7,976 nt of DNA from an uncultured Atopobium sp. (GCA_937990665.1 CALKRF010000140.1:1-7976), one strand, 5' to 3'; shown: positions 1-7,209, counted from the first letter of the stretch. A program made the numbers and translations. Notes: generated from the sequence alone by a model not told the origin.

Positions 1-19
1 TATTTAAATTAAATCGTTT

Positions 20-160
20 CTGACAATAGTTCCCTTGTTACACACCCTCCGAAATCTTAGGAAACAGTAGTTGCCTTGTTACGCCAAGGACAAAAAGCAG
101 TCGTGTTGCTACACATACCGTTTTCCAGGTGTGGGGAACTACTGTCAGAGGGTGTAAAAA
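20..160. repeat. Cluster of degenerate direct and inverted repeats
   Basis: No gene is visible at 1-235. A 19-base motif at 23-41 recurs at 64-82 with 17 of 19 bases identical (period 41), and a weaker relative lies near 97-114. An inverted copy is present: 20-34 matches the reverse complement of 134-148 at 14 of 15 bases. The octamer acaccctc at 42-49 also reappears inverted at 148-155. The inverted copy ends in a gtgtaaaaaa tract, which resembles the ends of some IS256-type elements or a MITE. That resemblance is only suggestive; no transposase fragment or target duplication is visible. Operator sites for a gene beyond the left edge are an alternative. Confidence 0.5.
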
Positions 161-228
161 AGGGACTCCGGCGAGATGAGCCTGTTTCTGGCAATATCCT
201 CGGAATCCCTTGATTTCAAGCCTTTTTT
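156..228 (-). terminator. Large-loop intrinsic terminator downstream of the rlmD-like gene
   Basis: Read on the minus strand, a 9-base arm (complement of 201-209) pairs with the complement of 162-170, 8 of 9 positions matching. The second arm is followed at once by six U residues (complement of 156-161). The loop is about 30 nt, long for a simple terminator. An extra small hairpin (209-220, cttga/tcaag) and an 8-bp outer pairing of 156-163 with 221-228 could extend it. On the plus strand the six T residues at 223-228 follow the small hairpin, so weak bidirectional action is possible. The position, about 30 bases after the rlmD stop, fits an operon terminator. Confidence 0.6.
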
Positions 229-235
229 GGACTGT

Positions 236-1567
236 TTAGTCCTTAATTCTTGACAGAAGAACTACCGTCTCCACATGGAAGGTCTGTGGGAAAAGATCTA
301 CCGGAGTGATGCTTACTGGTTTGTATGAGCCAATTTCAACAAAACGCTTAAGGTCACGCGCCAGTGTTGCGGGATCACAAGAAACGTATGCTATAGCACG
401 TGCAGGCTGCTTGGAAAGTTGCTGTATCACTTCAGGAGCGAGTCCCGCACGAGGAGGATCAACAATAATCACGTCAGCATCTGTATCGGGGAATTCTCTG
501 CCTGCGTCGCCGCCTACCGCATCAACGTTATCAAGCTTGGCTAGCTCAAGGTTGCGGCGAAGATCTCTAACTGCTGGACCATAGGCTTCAACAGCAGAAA
601 CAAATCCTGCACGTTTTGCGATGGGAAGCGTAAAGGTTCCTGCTCCGCAATAGAGGTCCATAGCCTCATCGTCTGGCTGAACATCCAAACCAGAAAGTAC
701 AAGCTCAACGAGTTTCTCGGCACCCTTGGTATTGACCTGAAAAAATGAAGGGGCAGAGAGTTGCATCTTCTGACCATCGATAAGCTCACTCCATGAGCCG
801 GAGCCACTCAAGCGCTCTACGCCTACAACACGGCGAGCTTTACTAGGCCCTTTGGTCATAACACGAACGATGCTTGTTGCCTTGACTGCATCAGTTAAAA
901 CGCGCGCTACTTGTGTGCGAGGGAAGCCGCTCGGAGCGGTCCAGAGCGCCACTTCAAGCTCTTTAGTGCGTCTAGAAACTCTGATGCCAATACGTTCTAT
1001 ATCAAGCTCGTGAGAACCCGAGAGATAGGAGAGCGCACCGCTTACGGCACCAACTGCCTTTTGGTTGCTTTTATCTAAGAGCGGACAGTCTTTAATACGA
1101 ACAATGTCTTGTCCATTAGGCGCATACATGCCTACTAGGGTTTTATTACCATTGCGCTTAAATGCCAGTTCAATTTTGTTGCGATATCCCCATGGTTCAC
1201 CTGGAGAAACAATGTCTTTTACCAGCTCTAAAACAGTGTCGTGTGAAAAATGTCCAATACGTTCTAGAGCAGAGACTACACCGTTGCGTTTCTCGACAAG
1301 TTGCTGTTCATAGACAATGTTGCCCCATGGAGTTGCACCTGTGATCGCTACAAAGGGATTGGGCCGAGGGTCTCTGAATGCAGATGCTTCCAAAACCTTT
1401 ACAAGTTGACCACGAGAAAATCTGTCTGTGTCCTCGGTAATCTGTGCGCTGATAGTATCTCCAGGGACGGCGCCACCAGAGATGAACACCGTTTTACCTT
1501 CTTGGGTATGAGCGATGGCGTCTGGACCGTAGCTCATACGTTCAACATGTAAGGTGAGCTCAGACAC
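236..1567 (-). CDS. rlmD: TRAM-domain uracil-C5 RNA methyltransferase (RlmD/RlmCD type)
   Basis: This 443-residue cytoplasmic enzyme of the TrmA/RlmC/RlmD family should methylate C5 of a uracil in RNA, most likely 23S rRNA, using S-adenosylmethionine. Residues 4-62 match a TRAM RNA-binding domain, which favours RlmD or RlmCD over TrmA/RlmC. Visible motifs are FFQVN (275-279), the SAM loop DLYCGAG (304-310), DPPRAG (370-375), SCDP with nucleophile Cys397 (396-399), and a C-terminal HVE with likely catalytic base Glu433. The three clustered cysteines that normally bind [4Fe-4S] near residues 70-85 are absent; only the fourth equivalent, Cys161, remains. The GTG start directly follows the trpS TAA stop. 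An ATG 10 codons later would cut into the TRAM domain, so GTG is preferred. Target uridine(s) cannot be read from sequence. Confidence 0.93.
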   Translation of the reverse strand: MSELTLHVERMSYGPDAIAHTQEGKTVFISGGAVPGDTISAQITEDTDRFSRGQLVKVLEASAFRDPRPNPFVAITGATPWGNIVYEQQLVEKRNGVVSALERIGHFSHDTVLELVKDIVSPGEPWGYRNKIELAFKRNGNKTLVGMYAPNGQDIVRIKDCPLLDKSNQKAVGAVSGALSYLSGSHELDIERIGIRVSRRTKELEVALWTAPSGFPRTQVARVLTDAVKATSIVRVMTKGPSKARRVVGVERLSGSGSWSELIDGQKMQLSAPSFFQVNTKGAEKLVELVLSGLDVQPDDEAMDLYCGAGTFTLPIAKRAGFVSAVEAYGPAVRDLRRNLELAKLDNVDAVGGDAGREFPDTDADVIIVDPPRAGLAPEVIQQLSKQPARAIAYVSCDPATLARDLKRFVEIGSYKPVSITPVDLFPQTFHVETVVLLSRIKD

Positions 1568-2617
1568 TTAGTAGACCATTCCCATTGCTTCGCGAACCTC
1601 GTCAAGCGTGGCGTTAGCAATAACGTTTGCGCGAGCGTTTCCATCGTGGATAATATCGCGAATAAGATCTGGCTGAGCTGCAAATTCTGCACGCCTCTGA
1701 CGAATTGGCTCAAAGTAGGTGTTAACAGCATCAATGACGTAAGCCTTGAGAGCTCCGCCACCGCCCATACCAATCTCGTCAGCAATCTCTTTTGGATCAC
1801 GACCAGTACAAATGCCAGCAGTGGTGAGAAGCGCAGAGACGCCAGGACGATTGTCTGGATCAAAGGTAATCATGCGCTCAGAATCAGTCTTGGACTTCTT
1901 GATAAGCTTGGCAGTCTCTTCAGCTGTCATAGAAAGCGAGATAGCATTGCCATAAGACTTGCTCATCTTGCGGCCATCAAGACCTGGAATCAATGGGGTA
2001 GAGGTAAGAAGGCCAGAAACCTCTGGGAACACCTTGCCGTAGCGCTCATTAAAGCGACGGGCAATCTTAGAAGTAATCTCAATGTGAGGCAGCTGATCGC
2101 GACCAACAGGAACAACATTTCCTTTGCAGAAAAGAATGTCGCATGCCTGGTGGACAGGATAGGTGAGGAGAAGACCGGTGAGAGCATGTCCAGATGCTTC
2201 CTGCTCTGCCTTAACGGTTGGATTTCTATGAAGCTCAGACTCGGTAACAAGCGAGAGGAACGGCAACATAAGCTGATTGAGAGCTGGAACTGCAGAATGC
2301 GTGAAAATCATGGTCTTCTCTGGATCAATTCCGCAGGCCAGATAATCAATAACCATATTGTAGACATTGTCTGCAATATGCTCAGTGGTGTCTCTGTCTG
2401 TAATGACCTGGTAGTCAGCAATAATAATATTGGTATGAACACCAAGATTTTGGAGTCTTACGCGCTCAACAATAGTGCCAAAGTAATGGCCAAGGTGAAG
2501 CCTTCCGGTGGGACGATCCCCTGTAAGCATGTTGTACTTTCCTGCATGCTCTGGCAGATCTGCTTGAATCTCATTTGAGCGACGGAGTGCCGCCTCGTAG
2601 CTGCCCTCATTTGGCAT
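1568..2617 (-). CDS. trpS: Tryptophanyl-tRNA synthetase
   Basis: This class I aminoacyl-tRNA synthetase charges tRNA-Trp with tryptophan in the cytoplasm. The class I ATP-binding signature appears as HLGH (residues 41-44 from the chosen ATG) inside GDRPTGRLHLGHYFG, and the KMSKS loop is at residues 217-221. Length (349 aa) fits the bacterial family, and the sequence runs through to its C-terminus without interruption. The GDRPTG-HLGH version belongs to the TrpRS clade seen in streptococci and as TrpRS II elsewhere, rather than the GIQPSG-type of Bacillus. I place the start at the ATG at 2617, which has GGGAG five bases upstream. A TTG at 2629 would add four residues and overlaps that stretch. 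No T-box leader fits in the 75-base gap upstream, and the next gene, rlmD, starts on the base after the stop. Confidence 0.96.
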   Translation of the reverse strand: MPNEGSYEAALRRSNEIQADLPEHAGKYNMLTGDRPTGRLHLGHYFGTIVERVRLQNLGVHTNIIIADYQVITDRDTTEHIADNVYNMVIDYLACGIDPEKTMIFTHSAVPALNQLMLPFLSLVTESELHRNPTVKAEQEASGHALTGLLLTYPVHQACDILFCKGNVVPVGRDQLPHIEITSKIARRFNERYGKVFPEVSGLLTSTPLIPGLDGRKMSKSYGNAISLSMTAEETAKLIKKSKTDSERMITFDPDNRPGVSALLTTAGICTGRDPKEIADEIGMGGGGALKAYVIDAVNTYFEPIRQRRAEFAAQPDLIRDIIHDGNARANVIANATLDEVREAMGMVY

Positions 2618-2622
2618 AAAAA
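2618..2622 (-). promoter_or_regulatory. trpS: Spacer/RBS context deciding the trpS start
   Basis: On the minus strand GGGAG (complement of 2623-2627) is followed by five T residues and then ATG at 2617. That is normal Shine-Dalgarno spacing. The upstream TTG (2629) has no comparable site, so the ATG is the better start. Confidence 0.6.
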
Positions 2623-2648
2623 CTCCCAAACTTTCAAGTTCGTGTGCA

Positions 2649-2665
2649 GCGCCTCACTGAGACGC
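2649..2665 (-). other. Small hairpin in the ygjP-trpS gap
   Basis: On the minus-strand RNA, gcgucuc and gaggcgc can form a 7-bp stem (one G-U pair) with a 3-nt loop. There is no U tract after it, so it is not a typical intrinsic terminator. It could be an mRNA processing or stability structure between the metallopeptidase gene and trpS, or it could be incidental. Confidence 0.35.
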
Positions 2666-2692
2666 CCGCGTTTCTAGTCAACAGTGCTTATT

Positions 2693-3427
2693 CTATCGCA
2701 AAGACGGCCGAGCGCCTTTGAGGCTGGCGCGGACTTCTTTCCAGTTTGGATAGAACGTGGCGAGAAGCGCATAGAATTCGCGGTTGTGTCTACGAACGTA
2801 GAGGTGGGTGAGTTCGTGAGCGATAACGTACTTCAGAGCCTCTTTGTCATATTCGGCAAGCTCAAGGTTGAGCGTGATGGCTCCTGTACATGTGTTGCAA
2901 GATCCCCAACGGCTTTTCATGCGGCGTATTTTATACCGCGAGGCTTGCTTTTGAGCTCTTGTTTCCATGGCAGCGGTAAGCTCAGGCAGGACCGTGCGCA
3001 TCTCTTGAGCGAGAAACTCATCAAATGTTTTACGAACGGCTTGCTGTGAAGCTTCGGAGGCAAGGTCGTCCAGGTAGCGGTTGGGAAGCGTGATAACAAC
3101 GTCGTGTGCAAAGATGCGCGCCGCCCGCTTTGGTCCGTGAATGATGCGCAGGTTGTACGGGTGTCCCCAAACGCTCACCGTATGTCCGGAGGCTATGGGA
3201 GTGGGAACTTGGAGGTTCTTCTCGCCAAGTAAAGAGGCGCGAGAAAGAGCGGTGCGAATCCAATCAGATTTGGATTCGACAAAGGCGATTGCAGCCGCTT
3301 CGGAAGTGTGCCACGGATAGCTCACGTCAACGCGACCTTCTCGACTAACACGCAGATTGATGTTCTTTACGGCCTTGCGTGTGAGCTGTATGGAAATGCC
3401 TGCTATCTGTACGGTTTTGGCGGTCAC
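2693..3427 (-). CDS. YgjP-like (DUF45/SprT-type) zinc metallopeptidase
   Basis: The protein has the YgjP/DUF45 architecture: an N-terminal beta-rich part with LRVSREGRVDVSYP, then a C-terminal zincin core. The core shows a KSRWGSC motif and HELTH followed by a third likely zinc ligand in RRHN, then FYALL. This is the HExxH...H signature, with the Glu acting as general base. Physiological substrates of this family are poorly known, and the protein lacks a signal peptide, so it should be cytoplasmic. The open frame reaches an ATG at 3466 (257 aa), but that ATG has no ribosome binding site. The GTG at 3427 (244 aa) has AAGGA five bases upstream and leaves the conserved domain intact, so I chose it. 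It is divergent from the surface-protein gene and 75 bases before trpS. Confidence 0.88.
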   Translation of the reverse strand: MTAKTVQIAGISIQLTRKAVKNINLRVSREGRVDVSYPWHTSEAAAIAFVESKSDWIRTALSRASLLGEKNLQVPTPIASGHTVSVWGHPYNLRIIHGPKRAARIFAHDVVITLPNRYLDDLASEASQQAVRKTFDEFLAQEMRTVLPELTAAMETRAQKQASRYKIRRMKSRWGSCNTCTGAITLNLELAEYDKEALKYVIAHELTHLYVRRHNREFYALLATFYPNWKEVRASLKGARPSLR

Positions 3428-3432
3428 ATGAG

Positions 3433-3437
3433 TCCTT
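3433..3437 (-). promoter_or_regulatory. Ribosome binding site supporting the GTG start of the YgjP-like gene
   Basis: The minus-strand sequence AAGGA sits five bases before the GTG at 3427. Neither the ATG at 3466 nor the ATG at 3442 has a comparable site. This is the basis for preferring the shorter protein. Confidence 0.5.
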
Positions 3438-3549
3438 ACCATGATTTGGTTGATGGTTCGTAACATAGTATTACACGCATGTGACGCAGGAAATAGGGGA
3501 GGCAGTATGGATAGATTGGTCCTGCGCGCCTGAAAGCAAAGCTTACAGA

Positions 3550-3578
3550 TTGTGAACTTAGTGTGTTGATACTATAAA
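3550..3578 (+). promoter_or_regulatory. Candidate sigma-70 promoter for the surface-protein gene
   Basis: TTGTGA (3550-3555, 4 of 6 consensus) and TATAAA (3573-3578, 5 of 6) are separated by exactly 17 bases, giving a leader of about 100 nt before the ATG at 3685. The stretch from 3561 to 3660 is markedly AT-rich. The 9-mer agattgtga occurs at 3547-3555, overlapping the -35 box, and again at 3634-3642; it could be a regulator site. Found by eye; other AT-rich -10 candidates downstream are weaker because no -35 element is properly spaced. Confidence 0.45.
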
Positions 3579-3674
3579 AATTTTGCGATATTGCCCTATA
3601 ACAGTGCGATTTGTTATCCGATAGATTATATATAGATTGTGAGGATTTATTTATAAAGTTATTCGGGGTTATTC

Positions 3675-3680
3675 AGGAGG
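3675..3680 (+). promoter_or_regulatory. Consensus Shine-Dalgarno AGGAGG of the surface-protein gene
   Basis: A perfect AGGAGG is four bases before the ATG at 3685. It begins inside the second copy of a 10-base tandem duplication (3658-3667 and 3668-3677, 9 of 10 bases identical). Strong translation initiation is expected. Confidence 0.85.
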
Positions 3681-3684
3681 CACC

Positions 3685-6600
3685 ATGAAAAGAAAAGGTG
3701 CAATTTCAAGGATTATTCTTGTGGCGCTCGTAGCATTTTCAATGTCTATGCCGACTCCTGCGCTTGCGGAGATGAGCGCAGAGTTTGGGAGTACTCCGGC
3801 ACAGGGGTTTGCAGAAGTAGTCGGTACCACGGCTTCTGCACAAGCGGAGAAGAACAACGGTTTATCTACTGAGTCATCCGCTGAGCCGAATGAACTGAAG
3901 GATGATACTGTCAGGCATGAAGAAACTCGCACGGAGGCAAACTCCACATCAGAGGCACCTGCAAGCGATTCTTCCGAAAGTTCCACCAACTCTCAAACAG
4001 AACCTGAAAAAACTCAAGTCCAAACTCAAACCAAGGAGGATTCTCAGAAGAACCTTGTCCAAGAGACTTGGACAACAACTGCTTCTGACGGCACTCAGAT
4101 AACGGTCTCGGGAAAGCTCCCTTCCGGCGGTAGCGTGTCAGCTGTTCCGACAAGTGCCTCCATTAAAGGTCAGACAACACTTCTCGCCTTTGATATTACC
4201 ATTCGCGATGCCCATGGAACAAAATGGGAGCCGGCCGGCTCGCCAATCGCCGTAAACATTTCCTCCTCCAGCATTTCCGGCAACTCCGTCTCGGTCTGGC
4301 ATATTTCTGACAGTTCATCCGTAGAGCAGGTGAGCAGTCCTACATCCGCTGCAGGCTCCGTGTCTTTTACGGCAAAAGGTTTTTCGGTCTATGCCGTAAC
4401 TACGCCTGATACGCACTTCACAAAAACCTATCATTTTCATGTAATAGATGCATCCGGTACCGATTCCATTGTGTCAACTCAGAAACTCTCTGATGATGAG
4501 CGCTTGATAGAGCCCGCTACTCCATCCGGAGACGGAACGTTCCGCGGATGGAAAACTTCTTCGGGATCTACTTTTACTGACTTTGGTAAGACTGCCGCAG
4601 AGCTTAACGGCGCTGCCCTTGATGCTGCGGCTGAAGCATCCCCGGTTGATTTGTATGCATCTTTCACTGCATCCAATCGCCATGTCGTTTACTTCATGTC
4701 TGTTACCGATTCAAACCGCGTGCTCAGTGCGGTGACGTATGCGGATGGCGACACCATTCAAGGTAGCAGCATTCTTCCGCTCGTAAACACCGGCAATCCT
4801 GAAACGCAGGCCGTGGGCTGGTCTCGCACAAAAGGAGCAACCCAGCCGGATGCAAGTCTCGGTACCGTCAATGGTCAGGATGTCTATCTTTGGCCTGTTG
4901 TCAAAGCCGGACATAGTATCACCTTTGATAGCGCCGGCGGATCTTCCGTAGCCACCGAGTATGTTGATACTGACGATGTAACCGTTGCGCCGAGTAATCC
5001 AACAAGAACCGGATATACTTTTGCAGGTTGGAAGACTTCCGATGGTGCAGCCTTCACTTTTGGCTCAAAACTTACCCAATCTATCCGCCTTACCGCTTCA
5101 TGGACGCCGAACGCCAATACGGTCTATCATGTGAACTACTGGGTGCAGAAACCTACTGATCCTTATAATGCGGCTTCAGCCGACAAGACCTATGCTTTAT
5201 ATACCGTCCAAGGTTATACGGCCGCTACCGACGCTACCATTTCTCCTGCAACTACAGATGTTGCATCAAAAATTGCCGCTATCAATGGCCAGTACTACGG
5301 TCATTTGCTCCTTGACACCGAACGGAGCGACAGCTCGGCTACGGTTTCCGCAGATGGTAGCACAACGCTAAACGTGTATCTTGATCGCTCGCTGGTACGT
5401 GTTAATTTTTACAATAGCAAGACTGACTATACCAATGACACCGATAAAACAGGGGTTGAAAACTACTCAGGCAATGCTGCCCATACGTTCTTAGGGCTCT
5501 ACGGCGCAACATTTACGCCTATTGAACCTGAAGCAGGGTATCGCTGGGATGACGGTAATCTTTGGTATGCCAAGAGTCCTTCTAACTTTAATTCACCAGG
5601 CAGCAGAAATCGCACGGCAAGCCGTTTTGATTTTTATCCTAATAAGGTGAATCTGACCAAAGACTTTGCCGTATTTACTGACAATGCAGACGGGAACGGC
5701 TACAGTTCATATAGTGCTTCTTGGATACCTGCCGATGGAACATTTAGTTTCAGTACAAACCTGGCAATGTTTTCTTACGTCAAGTACGGCTATTACACGC
5801 CTACCGGAACTCCTAAAGATCCGAAAGATCTAAACCTTGATACCGACGTTACTCAGTGGTTTGATATTTCTAAGGGAGAAGGTCCTGCGATATATGATGC
5901 TGCCAGCGGAGACGTTGCTTTTAAGCCTCTTCCTACAAAATATCTTGTTATGGTCAGAAAGCGCATTACCTATAATCTGACTCTCAAAAACGCGGCAACT
6001 TCCGTTACCTCTGAAACCACAATCTCATCTGAACAGCGTAAATATGGAGCTTCGTTAGCCGACATCTCAAACTCAACGCCAAGTCGTCCTGCCGGATTGC
6101 CACAGTACTACCGGTTTGTCGGCTGGTATCGAAACGCTCAGTTGACCATGCCTCTCACCTCTGATAACTCCATGCCCTCAAGTGATACCTCTCTGTATGC
6201 CAAATGGGAGCCGGTACCCGTTAATGTCACGTATGTGTACAACAACGGAACACCCAACAAGACCGTGTCAGTACCCGCGCAAACAACCCTCGATGAACCA
6301 ACGGGGGTAACGCGCGATGGCTATGTTCTTGTCGCATGGCTCCGAAACGATGGAAAGCCGTATCGTTTTGGAAGTCCCGTGACGGAAGACATTACCCTTA
6401 CGGCAAAATGGGTTCCGATAAACCAGGCCCACACCATCACCTATGATCTTGCCGGTGGTACAGGCTCTGTTTCAGATCCGATGCACTATGCCGAAGGCTC
6501 TGATATTCGTGTGCTTGATGCTTCCGGTGTGACTCCTCCTGCAGGCTCCCGTGGATTCATTTGCTGGGTTGCAAGTGACGGAACACGCTACTATCCGGGG

Positions 6601-7068
6601 GATTTGATTCCGATGGGAACCTCGGATATTTCCCTGCGCGCCGTGTGGGCAAACTCCAATGCCGTACGTCTTGCGTATGATCTCAACTACGAAGGCGCTC
6701 CCGGTCGTACATACTCAGATTTCGTTGAGTCAAACGATACTCTTACCATTGATGCGGCAGATCCGGTGCGAGCAGGATATCGCTTCTTAGGCTGGTCTAT
6801 CTCAAAAGAGGGTGGTACACTGCTCCATCGGGGCGATAAGGTGGAAGTTGACACCATAAATGCAGAGGGAAATGTACTTTATGCTCAGTGGGAACGTATT
6901 GATGAGCCGACGCCTGCTGAAAATAAGACTACTTCAACAAAGGCTCCCGGTGCACTTCCCGATACGGGAGATAATTCGCCGGCCATGTTTTTCTCGCTTG
7001 CTGCTACCGGTCTGCTTGTGTTTGTAGCATCTACTCTGCATCGTCGTCGCACAGAGTCTCAGGCATAG
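3685..7068 (+). CDS. Sortase-anchored surface protein with InlB B-type repeats
   Basis: This 1127-residue protein is predicted to be secreted and bound to peptidoglycan. Residues 1-29 form a Sec signal peptide (positively charged start, hydrophobic core, cleavage after ALA). Residues 30-127 are an acidic Ser/Thr/Glu/Gln-rich stalk. Residues 128-240 form a probable beta domain. About seven degenerate InlB B/Listeria-Bacteroides-type (Flg_new) units follow, near 248-329, 333-407, 411-473, 760-841, 846-909, 917-988 and 994-1069. The best show GYxFxGW and end in YAxW or TAxW. Residues 474-759 form an aromatic-rich block I cannot assign. The C-terminus is a sortase signal: LPDTG (1091-1095), a hydrophobic segment and HRRR. 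Cys960 is the only cysteine. The ATG has a consensus AGGAGG. An adhesin or host-contact role is inferred, with no ligand visible. Confidence 0.93.
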   Translation: MKRKGAISRIILVALVAFSMSMPTPALAEMSAEFGSTPAQGFAEVVGTTASAQAEKNNGLSTESSAEPNELKDDTVRHEETRTEANSTSEAPASDSSESSTNSQTEPEKTQVQTQTKEDSQKNLVQETWTTTASDGTQITVSGKLPSGGSVSAVPTSASIKGQTTLLAFDITIRDAHGTKWEPAGSPIAVNISSSSISGNSVSVWHISDSSSVEQVSSPTSAAGSVSFTAKGFSVYAVTTPDTHFTKTYHFHVIDASGTDSIVSTQKLSDDERLIEPATPSGDGTFRGWKTSSGSTFTDFGKTAAELNGAALDAAAEASPVDLYASFTASNRHVVYFMSVTDSNRVLSAVTYADGDTIQGSSILPLVNTGNPETQAVGWSRTKGATQPDASLGTVNGQDVYLWPVVKAGHSITFDSAGGSSVATEYVDTDDVTVAPSNPTRTGYTFAGWKTSDGAAFTFGSKLTQSIRLTASWTPNANTVYHVNYWVQKPTDPYNAASADKTYALYTVQGYTAATDATISPATTDVASKIAAINGQYYGHLLLDTERSDSSATVSADGSTTLNVYLDRSLVRVNFYNSKTDYTNDTDKTGVENYSGNAAHTFLGLYGATFTPIEPEAGYRWDDGNLWYAKSPSNFNSPGSRNRTASRFDFYPNKVNLTKDFAVFTDNADGNGYSSYSASWIPADGTFSFSTNLAMFSYVKYGYYTPTGTPKDPKDLNLDTDVTQWFDISKGEGPAIYDAASGDVAFKPLPTKYLVMVRKRITYNLTLKNAATSVTSETTISSEQRKYGASLADISNSTPSRPAGLPQYYRFVGWYRNAQLTMPLTSDNSMPSSDTSLYAKWEPVPVNVTYVYNNGTPNKTVSVPAQTTLDEPTGVTRDGYVLVAWLRNDGKPYRFGSPVTEDITLTAKWVPINQAHTITYDLAGGTGSVSDPMHYAEGSDIRVLDASGVTPPAGSRGFICWVASDGTRYYPGDLIPMGTSDISLRAVWANSNAVRLAYDLNYEGAPGRTYSDFVESNDTLTIDAADPVRAGYRFLGWSISKEGGTLLHRGDKVEVDTINAEGNVLYAQWERIDEPTPAENKTTSTKAPGALPDTGDNSPAMFFSLAATGLLVFVASTLHRRRTESQA

Positions 7069-7132
7069 AGCCGCGATTACGATTCAGTGGTTACGGAAAA
7101 GCAGTAGTAAGAAGATAGCGATAACAGTTGAG

Positions 7133-7162
7133 AAGGGCACAGCAAAACGCTGTGCCCTTTTT
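7133..7162 (+). terminator. Intrinsic terminator of the surface-protein gene
   Basis: A perfect 11-bp stem (7133-7143 with 7149-7159) closes a 5-nt loop (aaaac), and five T residues (7158-7162) form the tract. It lies 64 bases after the stop codon. The minus-strand reading has only a very short U run, so it acts mainly on plus-strand transcripts. It ends a monocistronic unit, because the next open frame is on the other strand. Confidence 0.93.
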
Positions 7163-7209
7163 GTGATATGTCTGTCGGCGTCTGTGTCATTGTTGTTTAG
7201 CGGTGATGA

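Noticed and set aside
20..114. Possible short CRISPR array from the near-regular repeats
   Set aside because: The copies are degenerate, only 19 bases with uneven spacing (41 then about 33), the third copy is poor, and no cas genes are in view.
176..253. 25-residue plus-strand frame starting ATG at 176
   Set aside because: It overlaps the terminator and the rlmD end, has no Shine-Dalgarno site, and its translation is uninformative.
1646..2578. 310-residue plus-strand open frame opposite trpS
   Set aside because: It lies entirely antisense to a clearly conserved trpS and its translation shows no family features; it is a shadow of the real gene.
2618..2692. T-box or tryptophan-responsive leader before trpS
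   Set aside because: The gap is only 75 bases, with no T-box sequence, no Trp-codon leader peptide and no terminator/antiterminator pair.
3428..3466. N-terminal extension of the YgjP-like protein from the ATG at 3466
   Set aside because: The frame is open but that ATG lacks a ribosome binding site, while GTG at 3427 has one at good spacing; kept only as an alternative.
3669..3989. 106-residue minus-strand frame covering the start of the surface gene
   Set aside because: It is antisense to the signal peptide and Ser/Thr-rich stalk; the serine-rich translation is a codon artefact.
7163..7209. Possible small RNA gene after the surface-protein terminator
   Set aside because: No promoter, hairpin or terminator can be recognised in this short stretch.
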